From: DAOSEK01 sp035363095
GTDB lineage: Archaea > Nanobdellota > Nanobdellia > Woesearchaeales > UBA119
Reading direction: 5' to 3'
NCBI GenBank assembly: GCA_035363095.1
Contig: DAOSEK010000015.1
Span: 1-24,313 of the forward strand
DNA length: 24,313 bases
Shown piece by piece: positions 1-7,854 of the stretch. The notes beneath the pieces were generated by a model. The model was not told the DNA's origin. It saw nothing but the letters and a program-made list of their open reading frames with translations, and ran no database searches. A program made the translations under genes and the position numbers. Each line of letters starts with the position of its first letter. The first letter of the stretch is position 1.

Positions 1-1
1 A

Positions 2-187
2 TGTGCTTTTTTTCGAGTACTTGGGAGGAGTCATTTTTCTATCGGAGATACTGTGCTAAACTTCCCTTTTTTAAATAGATTTTTAAATAATATTGGTTTT
101 TTAGGTTCTAATGAAAAAAATTACAAAAACAGCAGTATCTCTTTTCGTACTTATTGTATTAGTGGGCATTCTCTCTTATCTTGTTAG
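2..187 (+). other. Possible 3' end of an upstream gene (doubtful)
   Basis: This frame is open from the window edge to a TAG at 185-187, about 61 codons. Its first 40 residues look protein-like (for example RSHFSIGDTVLNFPFLNRFL). It would overlap the start of the flippase gene by about 77 bases, and the part inside the overlap looks unlike a protein, so either the real gene ends earlier through a frame change or the frame is open by chance. A second frame, starting at base 1, ends at a TAG at 76-78. I do not recognise a family. Confidence 0.22.
82..89 (+). promoter_or_regulatory. TATA-like box for the flippase gene
   Basis: TTTAAATA lies 22 bases before the ATG at 111. This is the distance expected if transcription starts at or very near the start codon (leaderless), as is common in archaea. 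No ribosome site is visible between the box and the ATG. Confidence 0.45.
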
Positions 188-1589
188 GATGGTTTTTGCA
201 AGAAACCTTTCTATTGAGGAATACGGTCTGTTTTATGCTGTTTTGACATTTCTTTTGTTTTTTGTCCCTTTTAGGGATCTTGGGTTATCTGAGGCAATAG
301 TGTATTTTATAAGCAAATATCTAACAAAAAAAGACCTCCCTAGTGTTAAAGGGGTAATGATACTTGGGGGAGTAATACAATTTTTGATGGGGCTTTTATT
401 TGTAAGCATATTCTATCTTTTGAGAAACTTTTTAGCAATCAATTATTTTAAAAATCCAGTATCTGAAACAATTTTAGTGATTCTTTTGGTGTATTATTCT
501 TTTCACTCAATACTGCCTGCTATTTCTTATATTTTTTTGGCGCATGAGAAGCTTGTAAAATTCAAGCTATCTGATTTGTTCAATTATGGATTTATACTTG
601 TTTTTTCTTTGGTTTTGTTTAATACTTTAGAAAATAAAGCCTTAGCACCTGCATATTCTTATCTTTTAGGGCAGATTGTTGCGGTTGTTATGTTTGTTAT
701 TTTTTTATTTATTGATTTTAAGTGGCTGTTTAAAGAAAGTGCCAAGGTTTCAAAATCCCTTGTAAAGGAGATGTTTATCTATTCCTTGCCTATAATGTTT
801 TCTACTGCGGGAATGGTTGTTTTAAGTTACTCCGATATTATACTTCTTACTCTACTTAAAGGAACAGAAGTTGTAGGGCTTTACAGCGTTGCTTACCCTT
901 CAATAAATGTGATCTTATTATTCATCCTGCCTTTAGCTTCAATCCTTTTTCCAAGGATATCAAAGCTCCATCATATTGGAGATAAGAATGGAATTACAAG
1001 AATTGTTTATTATATTTATAACTATTTTTTGATGCTTTGTCTTCCTTTGGGACTTATGTTTTTCTTTTATTCAGACATAATTATAACCACTCTTTTTGGT
1101 GCTAAATATATCCTTGCAACAAATGCTTTAAGAGTGTTTTCTATCGCCTTTGTATTTATGGCCTTAAGGGAGTTTAACTTTGCCATAATTGCAGGTATTG
1201 GAAAGCCTAAGGAACGCTCAAAGATACTATACATTGGTGTCGGGGCAAATATTCTTTTAGACCTGTTGCTTATTCCTTTATATGGGGCAACAGGAGCTGC
1301 CTTGGGAACAGGTATTTGCTGTGTTTTAATGGCAATTTTAAGCTCAAAGATTATTTTGAAAGACTATAAAGCCAAAATAGACTATTTACTTCAGGCAAGG
1401 ATTGTTCTTTCAAGCATAGCTTTTAGCGGGGTAATATTTTTAGCTAAATATTTAATTAGTTTTTCAAATCCTATATTCGAAGCTATTTTGGTTCTTTTTA
1501 TATCTATTTTGAGCTATGTTGGATGTCTCTTTCTTTTTAATGCGCTAAATAAAGAAAAGATGATTATAATAAAAAATATCTTTTTTTAG
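111..1589 (+). CDS. Wzx-like polysaccharide/lipid-linked oligosaccharide flippase
   Basis: This 492-residue protein is almost wholly hydrophobic, with about 12-14 predicted membrane segments. Family knowledge: Wzx/RfbX flippases of the MOP superfamily move lipid-linked glycans across the cytoplasmic membrane. The N-terminus has the usual first helix followed by the 'ARNLSIEEYGLF' element, matching the family pattern 'aRylG.eeyGly'. Another family-typical stretch, 'GIGKPKERSKILYIGVGANI', lies in the C-terminal half. Length fits the family. The start at 111 is preferred because it gives a full first helix and has a TATA-like box 22 bases upstream. A run of seven T residues (1581-1587) overlaps the stop codon and may end transcription. 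The gene lies just before the tRNA and the glycan cluster, and it probably exports the product of that cluster or a neighbouring one. The substrate cannot be read from the sequence. Confidence 0.9.
   Translation: MKKITKTAVSLFVLIVLVGILSYLVRMVFARNLSIEEYGLFYAVLTFLLFFVPFRDLGLSEAIVYFISKYLTKKDLPSVKGVMILGGVIQFLMGLLFVSIFYLLRNFLAINYFKNPVSETILVILLVYYSFHSILPAISYIFLAHEKLVKFKLSDLFNYGFILVFSLVLFNTLENKALAPAYSYLLGQIVAVVMFVIFLFIDFKWLFKESAKVSKSLVKEMFIYSLPIMFSTAGMVVLSYSDIILLTLLKGTEVVGLYSVAYPSINVILLFILPLASILFPRISKLHHIGDKNGITRIVYYIYNYFLMLCLPLGLMFFFYSDIIITTLFGAKYILATNALRVFSIAFVFMALREFNFAIIAGIGKPKERSKILYIGVGANILLDLLLIPLYGATGAALGTGICCVLMAILSSKIILKDYKAKIDYLLQARIVLSSIAFSGVIFLAKYLISFSNPIFEAILVLFISILSYVGCLFLFNALNKEKMIIIKNIFF
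1581..1587 (+). terminator. Poly-T run at the end of the flippase gene
   Basis: Seven consecutive T residues overlap the TAG stop (1587-1589). Archaeal transcription often ends at such runs without a hairpin. The call rests only on the T run and its place before a region with a tRNA. Confidence 0.35.
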
Positions 1590-1671
1590 AAATTATTCTA
1601 GTTTTAACCTCACTTTTCAAAAAGTTTAAAAAAGACTTCATAATTCTATGTCTTAGTAGGAAGCTGTGGAA

Positions 1672-1723
1672 TTGCCGAGGTCACATACAAAGACTCCTTT
1701 GCAGTCGTCTTGTCGCGACCTCT
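1672..1723 (+). repeat. 52-base hairpin repeat, copy 1
   Basis: This copy is identical to the repeat at 1775-1826 except for one base (A at 1683 against G at 1786). It starts with the same GCCGAGGTC as the tRNA-Ser at 1882. It folds into a long hairpin: GAGGTCAC at 1677-1684 faces GCGACCTC at 1715-1722, and the single difference leaves one A-C mismatch in this copy. An inner pairing of AAGAC with GTCTT extends the stem. No open frame explains it, and its function is unknown. Confidence 0.75.
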
Positions 1724-1774
1724 AAAAATGCTTTGGAAAGATTTAAGATAAATAGAACGTATGTATAACATTAT

Positions 1775-1826
1775 TTGCCGAGGTCGCATACAAAGACTCC
1801 TTTGCAGTCGTCTTGTCGCGACCTCT
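1775..1826 (+). repeat. 52-base hairpin repeat, copy 2
   Basis: This copy has a perfect 8-base outer stem, GAGGTCGC (1780-1787) with GCGACCTC (1818-1825). It continues as ACAAAGAC (1790-1797) with GTCTTGT (1810-1816), with one bulged A. The inner part GACT-CCTTTGC-AGTC could form a 7-base loop. The first 14 bases from 1777 are identical to the 5' end of the tRNA-Ser that begins 105 bases downstream. Copies 1 and 2 are 103 bases apart. It may be an untranslated structured RNA or a remnant of a tandem duplication involving the tRNA 5' end. Confidence 0.75.
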
Positions 1827-1881
1827 TAATTTGCATTAGACATAGTAGTTAGAGTTGTTTTGTTTTAAATGGAATTAATAA

Positions 1882-1966
1882 GCCGAGGTCGCATAGCCTG
1901 GCCATTGCGGAGGATTGCTAATCCTCTGTCCGCAAGGGCACCAGGGTTCAAATCCCTGCCTCGGCG
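1882..1966 (+). tRNA. tRNA-Ser (anticodon GCT)
   Basis: The acceptor stem pairs GCCGAGG (1882-1888) with CCTCGGC (1959-1965), followed by G at 1966 as the discriminator base, as expected for serine tRNAs. The anticodon stem GAGGA/TCCTC encloses loop TTGCTAA, with the anticodon GCT at 1917-1919, which reads AGC and AGT codons. A long variable arm (GTCC-GCAA-GGGC) marks a class II tRNA, and the T arm is CAGGG-TTCAAAT-CCCTG. CCA is not encoded. A T9 run follows directly. Confidence 0.95.
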
Positions 1967-1975
1967 TTTTTTTTT
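1967..1975 (+). terminator. Poly-T terminator after tRNA-Ser
   Basis: Nine T residues follow the tRNA discriminator base immediately, a typical archaeal intrinsic stop signal for tRNA transcription. Confidence 0.6.
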
Positions 1976-2033
1976 CGAATCATTATAGTGTAAGGATTAT
2001 CATTAATCTAACTTAATACTGATTACAATTCCC

Positions 2034-2048
2034 AAATAAATATAAATA
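2034..2048 (+). promoter_or_regulatory. TATA-like region before the first cluster gene
   Basis: An A/T run containing AAATAAATA and TATAAATA lies 15-30 bases before the ATG at 2064. Depending on which part is bound, transcription would start near 2064 (leaderless) or near 2072, which would favour the in-frame ATG at 2094. Confidence 0.35.
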
Positions 2049-2063
2049 TCGTACTTTCTGCCT

Positions 2064-3755
2064 ATGTTTATTTTGGAAGAAAGTGAAGCTCAAATGTTAA
2101 TTAAGGCTAAAAAGGATTTAAAAATTTTAGTAGTAGTTCCAAGATATAATGTTACAAATTCTATCAGTTACGAGTATATGTTTCCCTTAGGACTTTCCTA
2201 CATCACGGCTGCTATTAAGAAGGCAGGGTTTAATCCAGAAGGTTTAAATTTAAATCATTATAATGGAAGTATTGAAAATGTTCTTAACAAGAAATTGTCG
2301 CAAAACAAATATGACATTGTTTGCACGGGAGGCAATGCTTTGAATTATCTTGTATTAAAAAAAATAACAGATGTAGTTAAACTTCACTATTCTAAACCAA
2401 TATACATAATGGGTGGGCCAATTATCACAAGCGAGCCAGACCTTTTATTTCCAGACTTCAGGCCAGATTTTGCAGTATTGGGTGAAGGAGAAGTTACAAT
2501 TGTAAGACTTCTAGAGCAAATTTTAGAAAATATTAATAAGCCACAAAATGAGATTTTTGCAAATGTTGAAGGAATAATGTACTTGAAAAATGGATCCTTG
2601 ATGAAGAACCCACAAATAAAACAGATTGAAAATATTGATACAATAGAATTTCCAGAGATGGATGTTTTAGGATATGAAGAATTTTTAAACAGCCAAACTT
2701 CAAATTTCTCATATACTCATAATATTTTTGATTATCCCAGAATTTATCCCATCTTAGGTAGCAGATCATGTCCATACCACTGTACTTTTTGTTATCATGA
2801 CACTTTTTATAGGAGAAGATCTCTGGATAATATTTTTTCCGAGATAAAGTACGCTGTGTTAAAATATAAAATTAATGTTTTGATGATTTTAGATGACTGT
2901 TTTGCAATAGACCACAAAAGAGTTAACGAGTTTTGTGATAGATTAAAGGATTTCCGTGAAAATCTGGATTGGGATCTAAAATGGACATGCCAATTAACAG
3001 TACATTCTGCGGAAAAGCAACTACTCAAGAAAATGAAGGAGAGTGGCTGTGAAGCCATTAGTTATGGATTTGAAAGTTATAGCCCTATCGTTCTGAAAAG
3101 TATGAGAAAACCCATAACTCCACAACAGATCGATAGTGCTTTAAAAAATACCTTCGATGCTCATATCTCAGTTCAGGGAAATTTTATTTTTTGCGACATT
3201 GCTGAAACCAAGGAAACAGCGTACAAAACTCTTGATTATTGGAGAGAGAATTGTAAAGGACAAGTGGGTTTAGCATTTATTCAACCGTACCCGGGAAGTG
3301 AAATATGGAATTATTGTTTTGAAAATGGTATCATCAAAGACAAGATGCTTTTTATAAAAGAAAAACTCGCGCCCAACATTCCTTTTTGGATAAATATGAC
3401 AAAATTTATGACTGATTATGAGACTCATAAATTAAAAAAGGATATTTTGAAATCGCAGGCACAATTCTGTCAATTTGTTGTTCCGAAAAAGCTAAAGAAA
3501 AATAAAAAAAATATATGCGAAATAACTGTAACATGTCCACATTGTGGGCAAGATGTAACATACAAGAATTTTAGAATCAATTTTCTGTATATATTCTTTT
3601 ACGCCATTGGAAAACCTGTGATTTGCAGAAATTGTAATATGCGATTTTTTATTACTAGCAAAATAGAAAGATTTGCTTACAAACACTATCATCAAGTTAG
3701 GGCATTAAGAGATTTTTTGGAGATTCTCAAATTCAAACTAAAAACCAAATCATGA
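2064..3755 (+). CDS. Cobalamin-type radical SAM enzyme with C-terminal zinc-ribbon-like domain (copy A)
   Basis: This 563-residue protein has an N-terminal Rossmann-like B12-binding-type domain (about residues 18-150, with 'LKILVVVPRYN' and 'IMGGPIITSEPDLLF'). A radical SAM domain follows, with its 4Fe-4S motif C236-x3-C240-x2-C243 in 'SRSCPYHCTFCYH'. A C-terminal module has paired cysteines C491/C494 and C521/C524 ('CPHCGQ' and 'CRNCNMRFF') that look like a zinc ribbon. Family members often do C-methylation or other radical changes on sugars, lipids or pigments, but the substrate is unknown here. It is clearly paralogous to the gene at 15657-17303, and the two bracket the cluster. The classic DxHxxG cobalamin ligand motif is not obvious, so B12 binding may be base-off or lost. 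The start could be the ATG at 2094, which fits the paralogue's N-terminus better. Confidence 0.85.
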   Translation: MFILEESEAQMLIKAKKDLKILVVVPRYNVTNSISYEYMFPLGLSYITAAIKKAGFNPEGLNLNHYNGSIENVLNKKLSQNKYDIVCTGGNALNYLVLKKITDVVKLHYSKPIYIMGGPIITSEPDLLFPDFRPDFAVLGEGEVTIVRLLEQILENINKPQNEIFANVEGIMYLKNGSLMKNPQIKQIENIDTIEFPEMDVLGYEEFLNSQTSNFSYTHNIFDYPRIYPILGSRSCPYHCTFCYHDTFYRRRSLDNIFSEIKYAVLKYKINVLMILDDCFAIDHKRVNEFCDRLKDFRENLDWDLKWTCQLTVHSAEKQLLKKMKESGCEAISYGFESYSPIVLKSMRKPITPQQIDSALKNTFDAHISVQGNFIFCDIAETKETAYKTLDYWRENCKGQVGLAFIQPYPGSEIWNYCFENGIIKDKMLFIKEKLAPNIPFWINMTKFMTDYETHKLKKDILKSQAQFCQFVVPKKLKKNKKNICEITVTCPHCGQDVTYKNFRINFLYIFFYAIGKPVICRNCNMRFFITSKIERFAYKHYHQVRALRDFLEILKFKLKTKS

Positions 3756-3881
3756 TATGTGTAATCCCAAAATAATATGATTGATTACAACTAAGTCTTT
3801 GTTTTTAGAATATGTAACTTCATTTTTAACAACGATACTTTTATAAACTATAATTTTTACTTTAAACAAGTCTCAATGTAC

Positions 3882-3889
3882 TTTATAAT
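3882..3889 (+). promoter_or_regulatory. TATA-like box before the glycosyltransferase
   Basis: TTTATAAT is placed so that transcription would start near 3913, about 9 bases before the preferred ATG at 3922. It would make the genes from 3922 onward a transcription unit separate from copy A. Confidence 0.4.
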
Positions 3890-3921
3890 GAAAGAATTAT
3901 TTTTTGATGACGGGAGATTTC

Positions 3922-5001
3922 ATGAAAAAACTTTTTATTTATGGATTCAAACTTGATTTTATGTTTTCTAAGATAAAAGAAGCCCTCTCAGAAAAGTATA
4001 CGTTAAACTTTTATAGTGGGTATAATAAGATCAAATATGTTGGCATTAATAACGGTAGTGAAAAAATTTATAACCTATTTTTAAAATTAACGGTTGCGTT
4101 GGTCTCAACTTTTGTTGTAGCTACAAAAATAATCATTTTTAGACCTGATTACTTGATGCTGTGTAGTTCAAAACCCAGTCTGATTGGTCCGCTTATTATG
4201 TTATTTAAGCGAACAACAAAGATTATCTATTTTCCATATGATGTTATGTGCTTGAATTTTGATTGTTATAAACAGAATCCTTTTTATGACCGTTTTTGGG
4301 AACGATACTGCTACAAACACTGTAAAGGAATCATATTTAAGGGTACTGAGGCTGAAGAGGTGAAAAAAATATTCGATATCTCATCTAAGCCCATATTTAA
4401 GATTAATTTAGTATCTTTGAGAAACTGTCAGGATATTAAAATAAAAAACGGAGAAGATGTAAAAGTATGTTATGTTTGTAGTACTTTAACACCTGTTGGA
4501 AATCCTGATTATTTGGATGATATGACTATCATACGTTTTTTTCTAGATAAAGAAATATCCCTTGAGGTTTATACGCACCAAAAATACTTAAAAGAATTTA
4601 GTAGTTTTTTCAAACACAAAAACTTTAAGTTTAATAAATTCGTAGACAATAAAATATTGATAAAGGAGCTATCAAAATTTGATTATGGAATACATATCTC
4701 TTACAAACTAAAGACCGCAAAATTAAGTGATAAAATGTTTCAAACAACTATGGGCAACAGAGAGTATGATTACCTTGAAGCGGGCATTCCCATAATTGTG
4801 AGCGATGATGGAGGAATCTCTCATTTTGTTTCAAAGAATAATGTTGGTTTGACCTTGAGCTTAACTCAACTGCAGAGTCTAGATAAAAAAATTTTAAAAT
4901 CGAAAAGAAATTCCTTTAAAGAAAATATATTAGCTGCTAGAGAAAAATATGCATTTGAAAATCAAATATCCGAGTTTAATGAATTCATTAAAAAACTTTA
5001 G
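3922..5001 (+). CDS. GT-B-type glycosyltransferase (group 1/GT4-like)
   Basis: About 359 residues. The C-terminal half carries a segment typical of GT4-like donor-binding domains, 'REYDYLEAGIPIIVSDDGG', followed by 'NNVGLTL'. The N-terminal half has a Rossmann-like beginning ('KKLFIYGFKLDFM') and a hydrophobic patch (about residues 50-90) that may sit on the membrane, as for enzymes acting on lipid-linked acceptors. I chose the ATG at 3922 because GGGAG lies just upstream at 3912-3916 and the start yields a clean N-terminus; in-frame TTG 3904 and ATG 3907 are alternatives. It is the only glycosyltransferase I recognise in the cluster. Donor and acceptor are unknown. The next gene starts 15 bases after its stop. 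Confidence 0.75.
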   Translation: MKKLFIYGFKLDFMFSKIKEALSEKYTLNFYSGYNKIKYVGINNGSEKIYNLFLKLTVALVSTFVVATKIIIFRPDYLMLCSSKPSLIGPLIMLFKRTTKIIYFPYDVMCLNFDCYKQNPFYDRFWERYCYKHCKGIIFKGTEAEEVKKIFDISSKPIFKINLVSLRNCQDIKIKNGEDVKVCYVCSTLTPVGNPDYLDDMTIIRFFLDKEISLEVYTHQKYLKEFSSFFKHKNFKFNKFVDNKILIKELSKFDYGIHISYKLKTAKLSDKMFQTTMGNREYDYLEAGIPIIVSDDGGISHFVSKNNVGLTLSLTQLQSLDKKILKSKRNSFKENILAAREKYAFENQISEFNEFIKKL

Positions 5002-5004
5002 AAT

Positions 5005-5009
5005 AGGTG
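5005..5009 (+). promoter_or_regulatory. Ribosome site supporting a TTG start
   Basis: AGGTG is complementary to the archaeal 16S rRNA 3' end and ends 7 bases before TTG 5017. It supports initiation at this unusual codon. Confidence 0.5.
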
Positions 5010-5016
5010 CTAAAAA

Positions 5017-6084
5017 TTGGAAAAAGCTAATTTTAATTTAGATAAACACAAATTAATATACCACCCAAATGAAGTCGCAAAGTTTCTCAACGGAGAAATA
5101 TTTGCGCCCATTTATGTAGAAATGGGCCCAATCAATAGTTGCAACCATCATTGTATTTTTTGCGCACTTGATTACCTTAATTTACCTAAGACGCTAATTA
5201 AAAAAGAGATAATGATCTCGACGCTTAAAAATATGGCTAATTTTGGGGTTAAAGCCGTAATGTTTGCGGGTGAGGGTGAGCCATTGCTCCACCCTGAAAT
5301 ATCAGATATAATTAATAGCGCAAAGGCATTTGGTCTTGATGTTGCCGTTACAACCAACGGTATTCTAATGAGTCCCTCGCTTGCTGATAAATCACTAAAG
5401 AATCTTACATGGATAAAATTTAGTGTAGATGCCGGAACAAAAAAAACGTACGCTAAAATCCACGGCACTAAAGAACAGGATTTTGAGATTTTACTAAATA
5501 ACATAAAATATTGTATAGAACTTCGAAATAAGCAAGATTTTGAAACAACGATAGGTACTCAGATTTTAATAATTGATGAAAGTATTGCTGAGGTGGAGAC
5601 GCTCATCCAACTTTTTTCGGAAATCAATCCTGATTACCTTGTATTAAAGCCATATTCACAACATCCCGATAGCATAAATAAGCAAACCTTTGATTGGGAA
5701 AAATATGATTGCTTATTAAAGGAACTTGCAACAAAATACTCAAAGCCGGGTTTCCAGGTAATATACCGGGAATTAGCATTTAACAGAGTTGAGGGCAAAG
5801 TAGATTTTAATGTTTGTAGGGGAGTTCACTTTTTTACGTTGATTGATGCATATGGAAATGTTATTCCTTGTAATATCTTTTATCAAAAACCTGATTTTTA
5901 TTATGGAAATATAAACGAAAACACTTTTGAAGAAATTTGGAAAAGCGAAAAGCGACAAGAGGTTTTAAAAAAGCTAAAAGAAATGGGATGCAAGAACTGT
6001 AGAAAAGGCTGTAGGCTAACATTTATAAATAAATATCTTGATGAACTTGTCGAAAAGAAGATGAAACATGTTAACTTTATATAA
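5017..6084 (+). CDS. Radical SAM/SPASM enzyme
   Basis: This is a 355-residue protein starting at TTG with AGGTG 7 bases upstream. The radical SAM motif C42-x3-C46-x2-C49 ('CNHHCIFC') binds the catalytic 4Fe-4S cluster, and 'FAGEGEPLLHP' matches the family's GGEP element. The C-terminal SPASM region has C267, C285 ('VIPCN') and C325-x2-C328-x3-C332 ('CKNCRKGC'), which should hold one or more auxiliary Fe-S clusters. Family knowledge: SPASM enzymes mature peptides, but some (BtrN-like) dehydrogenate or epimerise sugars and aminocyclitols. No candidate precursor peptide is visible, and the gene lies between a glycosyltransferase and an epimerase, so a sugar substrate is the better inference. The next gene starts 25 bases downstream. 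Confidence 0.85.
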   Translation: MEKANFNLDKHKLIYHPNEVAKFLNGEIFAPIYVEMGPINSCNHHCIFCALDYLNLPKTLIKKEIMISTLKNMANFGVKAVMFAGEGEPLLHPEISDIINSAKAFGLDVAVTTNGILMSPSLADKSLKNLTWIKFSVDAGTKKTYAKIHGTKEQDFEILLNNIKYCIELRNKQDFETTIGTQILIIDESIAEVETLIQLFSEINPDYLVLKPYSQHPDSINKQTFDWEKYDCLLKELATKYSKPGFQVIYRELAFNRVEGKVDFNVCRGVHFFTLIDAYGNVIPCNIFYQKPDFYYGNINENTFEEIWKSEKRQEVLKKLKEMGCKNCRKGCRLTFINKYLDELVEKKMKHVNFI

Positions 6085-6109
6085 TCTCAGTAGCAGGGAG
6101 TGATAAAAG

Positions 6110-7093
6110 ATGAAAGCAATAGTAACTGGCGGAGCGGGGTTTATAGGTAGCCACGTTGTTGAATTATTGTTATCTAAAGGATTCGAGGTTTTAGCGATCG
6201 ATGACTTTTCAAACGGCCAAATTGATAACGTGGAGCTTTTCAAATCAAATCCTAATTATAAATTCTATAAAATCGACATTTCTAAACCTTTTGATGATAC
6301 CTTGTTTAATGGTGTTACATACGTATTTCACTTGGCAGCCCTTGCTGATATAGTGCCTTCTATCGAACAGCCAATTAAATACCATGATGCTAATGTTAGT
6401 GGAACGATAAGAGTACTTGAAGCTTCAAGAAAGTATAGTATTAAAAAGCTAGTATATAGTGCATCCTCTTCTTGTTATGGAATCCCCGATGTATATCCCA
6501 CGCCTGAAACTGCAGAAATCAGACCGATGTATCCTTATGCGCTTACAAAATATATTGCGGAGCAATATTGTTTGTTTTGGTGTAAGCTCTATAAATTGCC
6601 CGTTGTTTCTTTGAGGTATTTTAATGTATATGGTACAAGAGCGAGAACTAATAATACTTACGGAGCGGTTTTTAAGGTTTTTTTAAAGCAGAAGCTTGAG
6701 AATAAGCCTTTAACAATAGTTGGAGATGGCAATCAGACAAGAGATTTTGTCTATGTTACTGATGTTGCTATGGCAAATCTTATCGCTGCACAATCCGAAA
6801 TTTCAGGTGAGATTTTTAATATAGGAACTGGCATACCTAATTCTGTTAACTATCTTGCACAATTAATCGGTGGCGAAACAGTAAACATTCCAAAAAGACC
6901 AGGGGAGCCAGATTCAACTCACGCGGATATCTCAAAGGCAAAAAAACTTTTACATTGGGAATCTACTGTATCCTTTGAAGAGGGCGTTAAAACTATGCTT
7001 GAAAATATTGATTATTGGAAGGACGCTCCCCTTTGGACACCCAAAGATATTGATGAAGCAACCAAATCCTGGTTTAAGTACCTAAAAAAATGA
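6110..7093 (+). CDS. NAD-dependent NDP-sugar epimerase/dehydratase (GalE-like, extended SDR)
   Basis: 327 residues, the usual length for the family. The N-terminal NAD-binding motif is 'VTGGAGFIGSH', the SDR catalytic pair is Y143-x3-K147 in 'YALTK', the preceding serines lie in 'SASSSCYG', and 'GDGNQTRDFVYVTDVA' is the usual substrate-loop signature. These enzymes act on nucleotide-activated sugars by oxidising C4. The exact reaction (4-epimerase, 4,6-dehydratase or another) cannot be assigned. A GAGTGAT-like ribosome site precedes the ATG. The stop overlaps the start of the nucleotidyltransferase by 4 bases (ATGA), implying translational coupling and a shared NDP-sugar pathway. Confidence 0.9.
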   Translation: MKAIVTGGAGFIGSHVVELLLSKGFEVLAIDDFSNGQIDNVELFKSNPNYKFYKIDISKPFDDTLFNGVTYVFHLAALADIVPSIEQPIKYHDANVSGTIRVLEASRKYSIKKLVYSASSSCYGIPDVYPTPETAEIRPMYPYALTKYIAEQYCLFWCKLYKLPVVSLRYFNVYGTRARTNNTYGAVFKVFLKQKLENKPLTIVGDGNQTRDFVYVTDVAMANLIAAQSEISGEIFNIGTGIPNSVNYLAQLIGGETVNIPKRPGEPDSTHADISKAKKLLHWESTVSFEEGVKTMLENIDYWKDAPLWTPKDIDEATKSWFKYLKK

Positions 7094-7818
7094 AAGCTGT
7101 AATCTTGTGTAGTGGTCATGGTATAGTGTCACCAAATGAAGTTAGGCTTGTTCCGAAAGCGCTTATGAGTATTGACAATGAGCCCATGATATATATTTTA
7201 ATGAAACATTTTTACTTTTACGGTGTTAAAGATTTTATACTTTCAACTGATTCAAAAGGTCTTGAAATAAAAAAGAGGTTGTATAATGATACTTTTTCTG
7301 ATTCTATAAAACGGAATTTATCTAAGTGGAAAATAGATTTCTTTGATTCAGGGGACAATGTTAAGACTGGTGCGAGAATTTTTAAAATAAAGCACTTAGT
7401 AAGCAAAGAAGACTTTTTAGTGTCATATGTTGATACCCTTGCGGACATTAATATTTCAGAACTATTGGCATTTCATAGAACCAAGGGTTGTATTCTTACG
7501 ATGAGCGGTGTACACCCTACATCTCGCTTAGGCGTTATTTCGCATAAGGATGGATACGTTACTGGTTATGATACAGACACTAAGAGTCACAGTACAATAA
7601 AAGGCGGTTTTTTTGTTTGCAAACCTGAAATATTTGATTATTTAAGTAATGATTGTAATTGTGCTTTGGAAGAAGAACCGTTACAGAAGCTTATCAAAGA
7701 AAATCAAGTTGCATTATTTGATCACCTTGGTTTTTGGAAGCATATAGACTATTTTAAAGACTTAGACGATTTGAAAAAAATGAATCACGATGAAAATCCT
7801 AGTTGGAAAATTCAGTAA
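7090..7818 (+). CDS. RfbF-like sugar-phosphate nucleotidyltransferase, divergent active-site loop
   Basis: 242 residues that follow the glucose-1-phosphate cytidylyltransferase (RfbF) pattern: 'FFDSGDNVKTGARI' resembles RfbF 'TLVDTGDSSMTGGRL', 'KGGFFVCKPEIFDYL' matches its 'NGGFFV' element, and 'EEEPLQKL' plus 'GFWKHIDYFKD' match its C-terminus. The family joins a sugar-1-phosphate to an NTP, here perhaps CTP. The odd point is the N-terminal loop: the normal GGxGTRL reads 'CSGHGIVSPNEVRL', so the signature Thr-Arg is missing, although the following Lys in 'VPKALM' remains. The aspartate of the usual 'GDG' (here 'YVDTLAD') is kept. It may use a different sugar, or may be impaired. It overlaps the epimerase gene by 4 bases. 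Confidence 0.8.
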   Translation: MKAVILCSGHGIVSPNEVRLVPKALMSIDNEPMIYILMKHFYFYGVKDFILSTDSKGLEIKKRLYNDTFSDSIKRNLSKWKIDFFDSGDNVKTGARIFKIKHLVSKEDFLVSYVDTLADINISELLAFHRTKGCILTMSGVHPTSRLGVISHKDGYVTGYDTDTKSHSTIKGGFFVCKPEIFDYLSNDCNCALEEEPLQKLIKENQVALFDHLGFWKHIDYFKDLDDLKKMNHDENPSWKIQ

Positions 7819-7854
7819 AGTTTTAGTTTTATTCAAATAAAATTAACTAATCAA

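Noticed and set aside
1611..1625. ACTTTT/AAAAGT inverted repeat after the flippase gene
   Set aside because: It is short, A/T-only apart from the ends and has a tiny loop; such pairs are expected by chance in DNA this AT-rich.
1791..1816. Hairpin loop CCTTTGC inside the repeat read as a tRNA anticodon arm (TTT, lysine)
   Set aside because: The base before the triplet is C instead of the usual T, and no D or T arm surrounds it; the match to a 7-base loop is likely chance.
1672..1826. Possible short CRISPR array from the two 52-base repeats
   Set aside because: There are only two units, the repeat is itself a long hairpin that shares sequence with the tRNA, no cas genes are present, and the third similar unit is the tRNA itself.
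5017..6084. SPASM enzyme read as a peptide (RiPP) maturase
   Set aside because: I saw no short precursor-peptide gene, leader motif or peptidase/exporter next to either SPASM gene; the neighbours are sugar enzymes.
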